This document shows positions 10,893 through 21,939 of a stretch of DNA of 64,000 bases, in pieces. This DNA comes from Plazaster borealis. Taxonomy: Eukaryota; Echinodermata; Asteroidea; Forcipulatida; Labidiasteridae. The notes under the pieces were generated by a model that was not told the origin of the DNA, searched no databases, and worked only from the letters and a program-made list of their open reading frames with translations. Every line of letters starts with the position of its first letter. The stretch's first letter is position 1. The translations under genes were made by a program, and so were the position numbers. The DNA lies in the NCBI GenBank assembly GCA_021014325.1, contig CM037474.1, positions 25,241,488-25,305,487 on the forward strand, read 5' to 3'.

Positions 10893-11970
10893 CTAGACAC
10901 GTTTGCATTTGTGCACAAAAGCAGAGCTGTTTCGCGAATATAATTTTCAAATTACTGAAGTGAATATGAAAGTGTCTTTGTATTCAAAGCACTTATGATG
11001 TATCAAGCCTGTTCAAAAAAGAATTTTGATTATAGCATGCTCCGTTAGCAATTTATGACTTAAAGGGGCAAAAATGAAAAAATCATAACAAATCATGTGA
11101 TGACGACATCATGACGTCATTACAAGTTTACCAGAAACTTGCTATGACATATCAAGCCTGTTTAAAAAAATAATTTGGATTAAAGCATGTTCCGTTAGCA
11201 ATTTCTGTCTTAAAGGGGTAAAAAATGAAAAAATCATAACAAATCGTGTGATGACGTCATCATTACGTCATTTTAAAACTTGCAGGAACTTACCAATATC
11301 TAACAACCTACCAAGTTCCAACATGATCGCACTAATACTTCGGGAGATATACGACTTCAAAAAGTGCACCTTTAATGCCGCGTCACGTGACCCCCGATGA
11401 CGTTATTGATCTAAAACTTCACACATATGATGGCTGCCTGACGATCAACATGTGTGTAAATTTTGAAGTGATTGCACAAAACTTCACCACACATCTTCAA
11501 AAAGTCCATTTTGACGAGTTTTCAACCTGTCGCTAGAGGGCGCTCTTGCGTATGGTGACGTCATTGATATTTTTTTTGAACTGCCCACCCTTGCCAGACA
11601 CTAACATCGTTAACAAGCAACTTCATAACTTTTGCCACTTTTGAATTACGAGGGCACTTCCTGTTTCGACCGGAAGTAGAGGTCATGTGAGGTCACGCAC
11701 GGAAAACAAAATGAAGACCTGATTTTATGCCTTCCCAATCCCGCAAACAGAAACCTACGGTCTCCTGTGGCTGATTTGATATAGATTTTCAAATATTTAA
11801 AATTAATTAACTTTAAGATGACGTCACGTGGCAGGTGATGACGTCATCATGACAGATTTGTTTTAGGACCTATCGCCCACAATACCTTTCATCACTGAAA
11901 GTTTCATTGCAATTGCTTTTTAGGAACTATGTAAAAAAAGGCTTTGACTGAAACATACAAATAAAAAAAA
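10893..11970. repeat. 1.1-kb direct repeat, unit 2
   Basis: Second copy of 9780-10892, including GCAGAGCTGTTTCGC near its start and CTGCCCACCCTTGCCAGACA in its middle. TGACGTCA is kept at 11112, 11252, 11556, 11819 and 11839. Two sites present in unit 1 are broken by substitutions. Confidence 0.85.
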
Positions 11971-12002
11971 ATAATAATAAAAAAAACTTTAACGAAAACA
12001 AG

Positions 12003-12206
12003 AGCTGTTTCGCTCCGCTAGCGAAACAGCTAAAAAAAAAAATTAAAAAAACTTTAACGAAAACAAGAGCTGTTTCGCTCCGCTAGCGAAACAGCTAATA
12101 AAAAAAAAACTTTAACGAAAACAAGAGCTGTTTCGCTCCGCTAGCGAAACAGCTAAAAAAACTTTAACGAAAACAAGAGCTGTTTCGCTCCGCTAGCGAA
12201 ACAGCT
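12003..12206 (-). repeat. Array of four perfect 12-bp-stem hairpins
   Basis: AGCTGTTTCGCT, loop CCGCT, then AGCGAAACAGCT recurs at 12003-12031, 12069-12097, 12126-12154 and 12178-12206. Each is preceded by ACTTTAACGAAAACAAG and followed by TAA. Read on the minus strand the order is hairpin, then TTGTTTTCGT, then a T-run, the same order as the plus-strand array at 9014-9341. Confidence 0.9.
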
Positions 12207-13114
12207 AATTAAACACGGACGCGTTATAGGGTGATTTAGACAATTACAAATAATTTGATACGGAAGCGTTATGGGGATCTTAGTAGCGGTTTATCCCCAC
12301 GTAAATTCAATGAATTTTCCCACTACAATTCATTTTAAGGTCTGTGCGGTATAGTTTAAAGGTAATCTATAGGACTGGTTTTAGCACAAAAACAGTTGCT
12401 GGCAGTGTTAGCACTTTATGTAATCCACCATATACATACAATAACTAACCTGTTGAAGCTTGAGATCTATCGGGCATCTGGTTCAGGAGAAATTTCGGAG
12501 GGGTTATCCGTTCACAGAATATTCATTATTATATCGCACGAACTATTAAATATACGGAAGCGTTTAAATCTAAGGGCTATGAAGATAACTAAAGCTAATT
12601 GAATACACTATGTGGATTGGGTTTTCAGTCCCTACATGATTGCATGGGTTTTCCCTAGAACAATTCTCTGGGGTTTTCCTGCCAGTAGTATAACTAAAAC
12701 TTCCTTCCCTGTCTTCTCTCCATGGGTTTCTTGGCTAGTTTAGTGATTAAGTTCACTTTTCTGAGAGTCTTTGGCTTCACAACAAACAAATGAAATAAAT
12801 TAAATGAGATGAAAGTCTACCGATTTAAGACAATTTCTCCTTTAATACACAGGAACAATTTACCTAAAAGGAATTTTGAGTCCTGATTTGTATTAGTCAT
12901 TGTATGGTTTTGAGCGTTGCAACATGCAATTCTAGTTAATCAAATCTTGTCCTCGGAACAGGCCCATGCTGAGCCATTGATGGTGTTTTTCAATGATCAG
13001 GGACGTGCTTTGTACGGTGACAAATTTCTTGTTTAGTAGCGTCCAAAGCATTGCGCACTTTTAGCGGATGAGGCACGTTAATTTGGTGACATAAAATTGT
13101 GATCACAACTCCTT
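12207..13114. other. Intergenic DNA, mostly unassigned
   Basis: At 12606-12690 a stretch containing GGATTGGGTTTTCAGTCCCT matches, in reverse, part of the SINE-like sequence at 31425-31500. I recognise nothing else. Confidence 0.5.
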
Positions 13115-13161
13115 AGCTTCTTAGTTAATTTTACGAGGCTCGTAAAATTAACTAAGAAGCT
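13115..13161. repeat. Perfect 23-bp palindrome with 1-nt centre
   Basis: AGCTTCTTAGTTAATTTTAC continues as GAG, a single G, then the exact reverse complement. It could form a cruciform or RNA hairpin. No flanking gene or terminator context is seen. Confidence 0.9.
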
Positions 13162-14880
13162 GTTCAGTTGTATTTTACTGTGGAAAAAAGACTGTCCAGA
13201 CGACGACTAGAGGCCGATATAAACAATGTGAATACACTTGAACTAAAAAACGACTCTTTTCACAGCCACCATCCAATTTTCCCAAAATAGATCATTGTAT
13301 TGTAAAACCCGTAAGATCTTCTATTATACTGGAGCAGATGGGGAAATTTAGGTAGAATAACAAGCAATTTTCAAAATGGCTGCCAATTTCTTGTTATTTT
13401 ACCTCTATTTATGCAAATCTGCAATGACCCAGTAGCTAAATATTTTTCTCATGACATACCCAAGCTGTGTGCCAAATTCCATGCTTGTACACACCTACCC
13501 GATGCAAAACCTAAAATTCTACCCCTATAATAATGGTTGCCAATTTCTCACGTAGTCCTTTGTGTTAGTCGGAGCTCTAAACGTTTGTACAAAACATTTT
13601 TGACCATTTCAGTTTTGAGGTAAAATACCTATTAATAGCATTCCCATCTTCAATCAGCGACGAAGGTGTGCACAAATTAAGTGCCAGAACTGTGAGGGAC
13701 GCCCTCTATTGTGATACCAAGTAATTGAAGCGTGAAAGACTTGGGGCAAGTCTAAATCTATTTACTGTAACCATGCAACAGTGTACGGAGCACGGAAGTG
13801 CGGATTATCTGCGCCTGCAACCGCTGATATCCAAGGAGATACGCTGAAATGGCACACCAGCAAGTTTGCATCCAATTCCCGTTTACTTTGATAGTACCAC
13901 TGTGGATCCATTACCATTCAGCCCCCCCCCACCCCCACCCCCTCCAAGCAAACGACACTTTGGATCCGCCCATTTGTGTCCAGGGCCGCGCTTCATACCC
14001 ATGGGTCATAAAGTGCTCACTAAATCACGCACAGTAATCTCGCTCCCACGTATACAGAAACGTATAACCCGCCAAAAACACCATGTCATGAAAAGTTTAA
14101 CTGGCTCCAGATCAGGTCCTACAAAATTCATGAATAACTTCTTCTTCTTCTTTTTTTCTCTTTTTTTTTTGGGGGGGGGGGGTAAAATTCATCAGCAGTG
14201 ACATTATTTTTACGTGATCCTTGGTGCGGATGATACGAGATATTGAAGATCACTCAGTGACTACGGGCCTCACCGGGCTGAGACACACAACAGAGTGTGG
14301 CTGAATCCCCCATTCCCGTCATCGAACACCAGGGATCAGTCCCCCCCCCCTTTTCCCGCATCAACCCCTCAGCCTTGTCTGGTTGAGATGGCAGGCAGGG
14401 GAATATTGAAGTCGTAAGCTGTAGAATTTTGTTTCCCCGTGCACTATCATACTCGTTTTAATATTGAAACAAAATAGCGAGTGGAAATAAATTTGGCAGA
14501 GCAAGGTAATTATCCTTTTTGATGTGGTTTTTGTTTCCAAGTTGGGTTCCGTTTTGTCTTCTTTGTTGTGCAGTGTCTCAATAGTTTTCTTTGAGTATTG
14601 TATTCAACGGCTGTTTGTTTTGACAATTTAATGAGTAAAAAAATAACACGCGCTCATTGATGATCGTCCAGGAGAAACCTGCACGCCAATGTAATTTTTT
14701 TATTGATCCACAATGTCACTTTATTTCTAGTCCAAGACTCCCCCTTTCGAAGAATCACCAAAATAAAGAAATAAAAGTCGATTATGATACGCAAGGTAGG
14801 TTCGCCAGTTTTAGAAATGAAACGCTATTACAAGAGACTGAGTAAAGTTTACGGTTTTGAAAATCGTCGGGTACCCGTAC
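13162..14880. other. Intergenic DNA upstream of EBP
   Basis: Homopolymer C and G/T runs lie at about 13921-13945, 14143-14183 and 14341-14350. No gene or repeat family is recognised. Confidence 0.5.
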
Positions 14881-14894
14881 TGCATGCGTTGCTC

Positions 14895-14958
14895 ACGTGT
14901 ACATGTACATGTACATTGTACACACTGTACATGTACATTGTACACACTGTGCATGTAC
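14895..14958. promoter_or_regulatory. TGTACATGTACATTGTACACAC repeat upstream of EBP (TGTACA-rich)
   Basis: Overlapping TGTACA/GTACAT palindromes and about two copies of a 22-bp unit (CACTGTACATGTACATTG...) lie 150-210 bp before the EBP start codon. It could be a regulatory element or a simple microsatellite. Confidence 0.4.
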
Positions 14959-15036
14959 CGTGCGGGGAGTGTGTGCGAGGATCACGCGTTCCTACTGCTG
15001 AATGACACACACGAGATGACAAGTGTTGTTCGCAGA

Positions 15037-15044
15037 TGACGTCA
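15037..15044. promoter_or_regulatory. Consensus CRE (TGACGTCA) in the EBP promoter
   Basis: A full palindromic CREB/ATF site lies 63 bp upstream of the EBP ATG. That distance suits a promoter-proximal element, but no transcription start is visible to confirm it. Confidence 0.5.
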
Positions 15045-15106
15045 CGACCATTATTCTAAAAAAACACAATACCCTGTTCAAGTTTGCAGAGTTCTCCTCA
15101 GTGTAG

Positions 15107-15437
15107 ATGGGGCTAGTTGAGTTTTCAGAGATGACACCTCCAACTGACAACGTTTCCCATCCTTACTACCCACTGGACCTCCATTTACCCCACTACGTGG
15201 ACAACTCTCTCTCGGTCCAGGTTATTCTCTCCGTTGTCGTGGCCTTCTTTGTCGTATTTTATTTGATAACATGGATGGTCGTTGGGAAGGATCGATTTGG
15301 TCGCCGATTTCGTCTGGACGAGAGGGCGGTGCTATGCTGGTTTGGGATGAGTGGAAGCATCCATTTGATACTAGAAGGATACCTGGCGCTGAATAGCGGG
15401 ACAGTGGCAGGGCACAATAATATACTAGCTCAAATAT
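15107..15437 (+). CDS. EBP: EBP exon 1
   Basis: The first ATG is followed by helix 1 and the SIHLILEG motif. The donor is CAAATAT|GTAAGT. Its 331 nt leave phase 1; the split codon T|GG encodes W111. Confidence 0.95.
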
Positions 15438-18400
15438 GTAAGTACATGTCGGCCAGCTCGTATTCAGCCTGCCGGTGAGCTTACCGGGGCTTTTGTCAAT
15501 CAATCTGCTGCAAGGCCGTCTGTTTTATTTTTTAGACACTAGACTTGATTTAGTCGTTTCAGTGCGCACTAACTTAACGAACTGACGCCTTGATCACAGA
15601 AAGGACCGCGGATGATTTGTAGCAATTTAGATTATGGTGGGAGGACTTCCTTCAGATTGTTTGGTAATTCAATCATTTTTATGTCATCGAAACCTGCCTG
15701 AGGTTATAAAATGAGTTTTTATATCAAAGCGCACGGGGGGTTTTTATGAGTATTTTTCGGTGAATTAGAAATCGCGACAGTTTGGGAGTGGAAAAATGTC
15801 GTTTTGAATATTAACAATATACTTTTTGTGTGAATAAAAAGAACCTCACAATTTGTTTTGAAAACAATTCGACCATTTTTGAAGTAGAATCTATTTAGTC
15901 TTAAGCCGTATCCGAATTGGCGGCTAGGGTCTACATACACTCAACGCTACACACGCGGAGTGGGGAATCGCGATAGTTGAGTGATAATGAACAACAACGT
16001 CTTGCACCAAGACTAACTAATGATGACGCGGCGATCCAGTCGTAGCCGTAGCCGCCAATTCGGGCACGGCTTGGCCATGTTTTTTCTGTCCTTTTAAAAG
16101 ATGTTTTCATTGCTCTTGTAAATCACTTTGAATTAATTTCATATATACATAGGCTTATTATTAACATTATGGAAAGAAACTTTCAGACTGGAGACTGAAT
16201 TTGTATACCAACTGTACATCAAGTAAACTTTTGGATACTAGTACATATAATTTAGTGGCCGCCGCGCCGAGGGGTCGAGGCAGGGGGAGGGGGAGGTAGA
16301 CCCCCACCGCCCATAAGTCTTTAGTACGCAAAGCAGAATGTTGTTGTTAACCTACAGGCACATTGTTTGCATTGCTGATGAACAATTTGGTAAAGTGGGT
16401 GTGTTTGGGGGGTTCCCTATTGGCCACCAGATTATGGTGGGTATACCCCCCCCCCCACTTTCCTCAGACCAGATATACGCTCGTTATGGTCAACCACCAT
16501 CCCAGAAATGATAAGTGTACCCCCCCCCCCCCCACCACCAGGTAAATTATTTGCTCTTGCTTTTTGACAAGTTTTTTATCTCTTGCTCACCTCATTCAAG
16601 GGTATGATAATTTCAACTTTTTTTAGAATGGCGAAGGATCATTGTCCGGACTCAAGAGCCAAAAACACAAAAATAGTCATCAAATCATTTCAAAAAGTCA
16701 ATAACAACTTGCAGAAAATTATCTCTGAACAAATGTTGCCCTTTGTGCTATATTTATATTAAGAGATTATTATTATTTTGGTTGCATTCCTGATAAGGCC
16801 CATTGTTTGATTCTAAATACCGTAAAAACTGACTTAACCCTAACTGCATTTTTGGGGGACAGCAACGTTGGTCCACTCAGAAGTGTCTCATATAGATCAC
16901 ACTATAAAAAGAACACAGATAAATAATATATTAATAGGTGTATTATCAGATAAAAATATAATGTAATCTAAAAGCTATCCTTATATATAGCCTTAGTAAG
17001 TCAAGCTTGTTACCTGTACCACAGATCTATTCTATGCTTGTATGGGAAAAGGTTTTATTTTTCTATTGGTCTGAAAAAAGGAGATGTGTTTTTGAAAAGT
17101 GGTTGAGATTGATTTCATTTGTATTGTTTTGTAAGGATGTCCTAGTACGGATGGGAAGTAATTTTAATTTTGTAGCAGTGTACATTTTTTGACGGCGTTT
17201 CAAACATCAAACGGAAGCCGAGGTTTGGAAAAAGCCCCCTGGTCAACAACCGACTATGCGTGCTGTAGTACCACCAGAACAATAGGGCCTAACTTGACGA
17301 TGACTGTTAAAGGTATCGTACACGTTTGGTAGTGACTCAAAACAAATATTAGCATAAAACTTACTTGGTAACAAGCAACGGAGAGCTGTTGATAGTTTAA
17401 CACATTGTAGGAAACGACTCCCTCTGAAGTAACGTAGTTTTTGAGAAAGAGGTAATTTCTCACTAAAATAATAAAAACTTCTTGCAAGAAGGGTTTTTTC
17501 CTATCTGAAAGCACACAAATTTGTACAACAAGGGTGTTTTTCTTTCATCATTTTCTTTCAACTTCGATGACCAATTAAGCCCAAATTTTCACAGGCTTGT
17601 TATTTTATGCATATGTTGGGATACACCAAGTGAGAACACTGGTCTTTGACAATTTCCAAACGTGTTCAGTGCCTTTAAATAATAGGCTATATAGGTGTTA
17701 TATTTATAGGCGATTTTTGGGGGATATATGTATGATTTTTTTTGAGGGGGGCATCTGATATGATTTATTCACTGAAAATGTTATCTTTTTTCTTCTTTTC
17801 TGTTTCTGTTTGGTTTAGGGAAAGAGTACGCAAAGGGGGACAGCCGATATGTTTCGTAAGTTTTTGGTATTTTTATTACCGGGTTTTCCCACAAATGTTT
17901 TTTTTTTTCTGTTTATAAATGTCTGCGGAATCAACTGATTACAATCACTTAGAGTAATCGTTGGAGCCCAATTCATCTAATTCTATTCATCGATGTATTG
18001 TAATTGTGAGTTTGTTTGTTTGTTTGTTTGTTTATTTGTTTGTTGGGGTGTTTGGTTGTTTGTTTGTGTCTTGTTTTTTGTTTTGTTTTCGAATCAAATA
18101 CTTAGTAGAGGAAAGGTCGTTGCAACCTCAAAGAACACTTTGGTCTCACTGGAGACAATTTTTTTGTCCAGAAGAAGAAAACAAATTTGAGAAATGAAAT
18201 GCGAATGTCTTTTCTTTGTGGAGAAATACCTAATTGCAAGTCTCGTATTCGATTATTTTGGGGACCAACGTAAATTGCTTGAAAGCATGAATATAATTTT
18301 CGTTTATATTATTTCCATTTAAATTGCATTATTCAGTGTTAATGAACAAAAAATAATGATACATCACTTACATATATATTTTTGTTTTAAAAACGCCCAT

Positions 18401-20812
18401 TTTTAGGGATATTGAAACTCCGCCCACAAAAAGGGCATTCGTGTACTAAGTTATGATGATTTTCAGGTTTATATTTTAGTGCAAGAAAAAAACCCAAGTG
18501 AACAAAATAATGTTTAGCCTTAAGCACCATTTTCCCCATTATTTAGATCTAAGAACCGCCTTTTTATGCAAATGTGGCTCCACCTCCAAATAGGAAAGAC
18601 CCAAGATGGGTCCACGCCCTAAACCATCATTGCAAATTTCACGCTTTTACCACAAAATGCACAATGTTTTTCTTGACAGCCGCACTAAATCAAACTCGCG
18701 CACTTTAACGGGTCTCAATGTTCGAGACTTGCACAGTCTGTTCCTTGAACTGGTAGCCTGTAAAATTTACCTCGTGTAAAATGTCCGTAAGACTTTATTA
18801 CGATTTATTTTTAAAGGTACTCAAAATATATATTAGAATAAAAACTTACTTGGCAACAAGCAACGGAGAGCTGTTGATATAGAACACTGTGAGAAACGAC
18901 TCCCTCTGAAGTAACGTAGTTTTTGAGAAAGAGGTTATTTCTCACTAAAATATTTGAATCTGAAAAAGACTTCTGAAAGTACACAAATTTGTGCAACAAG
19001 GGTGTTTTTCTTTTAATATTTTCTTGGAACTTCGATGACCAATTGAGCCCAAATTTTCACAGGTTTATTTTATGCATATATATGTTGGGATACACCAAGT
19101 GAGAATACTGGTTTTTGACAATTACCAAACGTGTCCAGTGCCTTTAAACTGGATCAGGTGAGCTTTTTTACCAATAAAAATCAGTTATTTTGGTGGTGTG
19201 TTTTCTACAGAAACGATACCTGTACCATCGTAATGGAGAATATAACAGCGTGGCTAGAAGGTCCCGGATGTTTCATCACGGTGTGGGCGTTCCTCAATAG
19301 AAATTCAATGCGTCACGTGATGCAACTGGCTGTTTCGATTGGCCAGTTTTATGGTAGGCAAAGTTGTTTGAATGAGTACTGTGTTTTGCAATCATTTTGA
19401 CGATTTATCGGTTCAAAGAACGAGAAACAATTATGGACACATCTTGCATAATATTCATATTTACCGAAACAAAGTGCCAGTTATTATGAATACAAGTCCG
19501 TGAATAATTATTTCACTTTAAGGGTGTGCACAACATTGGTATAGATTGAAATAAACGTTCACGGATTTGCACATAACTTAATGGTATAAAAATGGTCATG
19601 GTGGAAAACTTCCCTTGAAATGTTTTTGCTATGAATATACAGTTTTTTAGAAATGAGTAAAACAATTAGTTTTAATATCGCGAGTCAAAAACCTGATGTT
19701 TGAAAACAGTGAAAACATAATAAAGGGGTTTTCCAATATTTTCTTGTGATTTTGATAGCCGATTGAGCTTAAACTATCTCAGGTTTGTTATTTTGAAGTT
19801 TATGTTGGGCCACGTAAGTGTGGATACTGGTCTTTGACATATTTGGATACTGGTCTTACTAATGTTGTCTGTGTGCTTTAATGAGTTTATGATCCGTTAT
19901 TGGAGTAATGATTAAAGGGGTTGTGTCGTCATACTCATATCACCAAAGCAGGCCTGTGGCTGTACAAGGAATTATGAACTCTCAGGCCGGCACACAGCCG
20001 TACGGATCCGGTTTGTGGGGTACTGCTACTGTTGTTCTATTATTCCCTTTTCTAACGAATTCCCTTGTGGGGTCCTCTGTTCTATTGTTGTCAGGACCCC
20101 ACAAAATATGCCCTTCCGTAAGTACGCGCACTCGTACTCTCCATAGAAATGTTGGGGGTGGGGGGGTGCAGTAACTGGGTGAGAGTTCATAATTTCATGT
20201 ACAGCCACAGAGCGGCCGGGCCCAATTTCATAGAGCTGTTTAGGGTTAGGGTTAGGTTAAGCAGAAAAAGTAGCTCAAAAGTAGCTCATCACAACAGTTA
20301 TTTTGGCCGGTAACTTCATTCTGCAGGTGAGCATAATAATATTATGCTCACCAGAATGAAGATACCAGCCAAAATACCATTTCCACATGTACCATCTGTG
20401 ACTGGTATCCTGCTTCCTTTTTACTTATAGCAGAAAACCGTGAAGCAATATTTGCTGTTTTAAGCAGCTCTATGAAATTGGGCCCTGCATGCTTTGATCA
20501 TGACGCCACAGCCCCTTTAAACTAAGCAGTGGTATGAAGAGTTTTATATCTCGCCAATTATTTCAACTAATAATCTCCATCATTTTATCAAAAACAGGTG
20601 TACTCATTTACTTCATTACGGAGTATGTTGAAGACTTCGCCCACGGGCCGAAGTTCCACCCGTACTACTTCTGGCTGTATGTGATTGGGTTCAATGCCCC
20701 TTGGGTTGTTGTCCCACCTGTCCTCATCAGACAATCTTGGAGGGAGTTGAACAGCGCACAGAAGGCGCTAGACAAGACCACTGGGTATCTAGGACCAAAA
20801 AAGAACCGCTGA
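15107..20812 (+). CDS. EBP: Emopamil-binding protein: 3-beta-hydroxysteroid delta8-delta7 isomerase
   Basis: Four exons (15107-15437, 17819-17855, 19211-19353, 20598-20812) join in phase to 241 residues; human EBP has 230. EBP sits in the endoplasmic-reticulum membrane and moves the sterol double bond from C8-C9 to C7-C8 in late cholesterol synthesis. Visible family features: helix 1 near residues 34-58, then CWFGMSGSIHLILEG with H86 and E90, the loop WKEYAKGDSRY (111-121), MENIT with E132 and T135, a helix ending in GQFYG, and FNAPW with N203 and W206. These correspond to the human catalytic and binding residues H77, E81, E123, T126, N194 and W197. The WKEYAKGDSRY loop favours EBP over the EBPL paralogue. 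The C-terminus PKKNR is a lysine-rich tail typical of ER proteins. Introns 1-3 each carry MITEs. Confidence 0.96.
15903..16072. mobile_element. Short MITE, AAGCCG...CGGCTT ends (EBP intron 1)
   Basis: The left end AAGCCGTATCCGAATTGGCG and right end CGCCAATTCGGGCACGGCTT are inverted repeats. Same family as 8630-8764. Confidence 0.8.
16073..17306. other. EBP intron 1, middle part
   Basis: AT-rich, with C-runs at about 16447-16458 and 16520-16535. No gene recognised. Confidence 0.5.
17307..17678. mobile_element. TTAA-flanked MITE type 1 (EBP intron 1)
   Basis: TTAA flanks at 17307 and 17675. Inner sequences match the copy at 31714-32087 (CGACTCCCTCTGAAGTAACG, CAACAAGGGTGTTTTTC). It ends 140 bp before exon 2. 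Confidence 0.88.
17819..17855 (+). CDS. EBP: EBP exon 2 (37-nt micro-exon)
   Basis: The acceptor TTTGGTTTAG and donor TTTC|GTAAG frame the WKEYAKGDSRYVS codons. It is too short for ORF-based detection. Phase 1 in, phase 2 out. Confidence 0.95.
18001..18085. repeat. GTTT microsatellite
   Basis: Imperfect run of GTTT units in EBP intron 2. Confidence 0.85.
18811..19147. mobile_element. TTAA-flanked MITE type 1 (EBP intron 2)
   Basis: TTAA at 18811 and 19144. The right inverted repeat is whole (ACCAAACGTGTCCAGTGCCT); the left one is shortened. It ends 63 bp before exon 3 and so may contribute to the branch-point region. Confidence 0.85.
19211..19353 (+). CDS. EBP: EBP exon 3
   Basis: Acceptor TTCTACAG, donor TTTTATG|GTAGG. 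It encodes residues 123-171, including MENITAWLEGP with E132 and T135. Confidence 0.95.
19518..19881. mobile_element. TTAA-flanked MITE type 3 (EBP intron 3)
   Basis: TTAA at 19518 and 19878. It shares GGTCATGGTGGAA and AAATGAGTAAAACAATTAGT with 56994-57344 and, more weakly, with 29105-29456. Confidence 0.8.
20218..20485. mobile_element. MITE with GGGCCCAATTTCATAGAGCT ends and nested inverted repeat
   Basis: The outer ends match exactly in reverse complement over about 21 bp. A second inverted repeat inside (TGGCCGGTAACTTCATTCTG with its imperfect complement) is centred near 20340. It ends about 110 bp before EBP exon 4. Confidence 0.9.
20598..20812 (+). CDS. EBP: EBP exon 4 and stop
   Basis: Acceptor AAAACAG; reads GVLIYFITEYVEDFAHG, then YYFWLYVIGFNAPWVVVPP, ending PKKNR and TGA. 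Residues 171-241. Confidence 0.95.
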
Positions 20813-20840
20813 CCTTAAACTCGATAACGTTCATACTCTG

Positions 20841-21413
20841 TGGTCCCAATTTCCTAAAGCTTGTGAGCACAATAACATGCTAAGCACAAAACAATCTATA
20901 GGTTATTTCAAACAGGTAACCAACCAAAATGTCATGAACTTTACATTGTTGCTGCTGGTTCCCAACTCGTTTTGTTTTTAGTTAATTTTGCTTAAAGGAA
21001 CGTTACAGAACTGGTAATTAAAATTTTCTTTATGATCACAGATTTACATAAAACTTACACAGTCTAATGATGATGATAGTAGAAAACATCCCTAGAAATA
21101 TTTCTGTCTGAAATGCCATAATTGATGAGAAATAAATAAAACTAATTTCCGATTGGAGTTTATCGCTCATGAGCATTTTATTCATGCATTGTATAACACA
21201 TGCAAATGTGTAATCGGTTTTTCACTATTTTCTTGTGACCCAGATGGCCGATCGATCTCAAACTTCGACAGGTTTGTCAGTTTATGTATATGGTGGATTA
21301 TATAAAGTGCTTACACTGCCAGTTAGCAAAAAACAATTCTGTAATGTTCCTTTAACAAAGAATTTTGCTCGGCAGTATTTTCTGCTTAATGGCTTTGTGA
21401 AATTGGGCCCTGG
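20841..21413. mobile_element. MITE with GGNCCCAATTTC ends, hosting a second MITE
   Basis: The left end GGTCCCAATTTCCTAAAGC and right end GCTTTGTGAAATTGGGCCC are inverted repeats. A type 2 TTAA MITE lies inside. The outer element starts 29 bp after the EBP stop, so it probably forms much of the 3' UTR. Confidence 0.75.
20992..21355. mobile_element. TTAA-flanked MITE type 2
   Basis: TTAA at 20992 and 21352. Starts AGGAACGTTACAGAACTGG and ends TTCTGTAATGTTCCT. Nearly identical to 27467-27833 in BAP1 intron 1. Confidence 0.9.
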
Positions 21414-21939
21414 TTGTTATGGAAGAATGCTTAGTATTTTGTTTAATTTTTATGAACAAAAAATTGTATAATTAAGAGCTTCTTAAATCTTTTTTAGAAT
21501 AGCTTTTAAGCTTGCAATTTTTTTAAATAATAATAACATAATAATTGTCCGTCCTAACCACAGAAAGGAATTCCTCAGGTTAAAAAATACATTGCAATTC
21601 GTTTACAGTGTCGGAGACTCACCTCGATTTGCAATAATTTTTGTAAAATTTCAATACACTCTTCCGTAAGTAGCGAGGTTGTAATTTCTCCATTGCATGT
21701 GTACAAATACAGTGCCTACCTCAGTGTACTTTCCTAATAAAACTTTATAAAACTGACGTAAGTTGTACGTGTTGAATGTCTTGTTATAATATTATTGTGT
21801 GCAAGTGGTGAAATGGTTTGAATGTGAAAAAACAAAGAACAGTTAATGGCCTGACGTTTCGACCCTGGCGGAGTCTTTCTCGAAGGCTAAATAGCTTGAA
21901 TATGAGATTTAAGTTGGCAATAGCCCAGCCGCAGGGATT
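21414..21939. other. Intergenic DNA 3' of EBP
   Basis: AATAAA at about 21738 is a possible distal EBP polyadenylation signal. AATGGCCTGACGTTTCGACC at about 21847 resembles motifs at 34532 and 42706 that often accompany Penelope-like elements. No gene recognised. Confidence 0.45.

Noticed and set aside
20232..20248. Telomere-like TTAGGGTTAGGGTTAGG
   Set aside because: Only about two and a half units, inside a MITE in EBP intron 3. Not a telomere.
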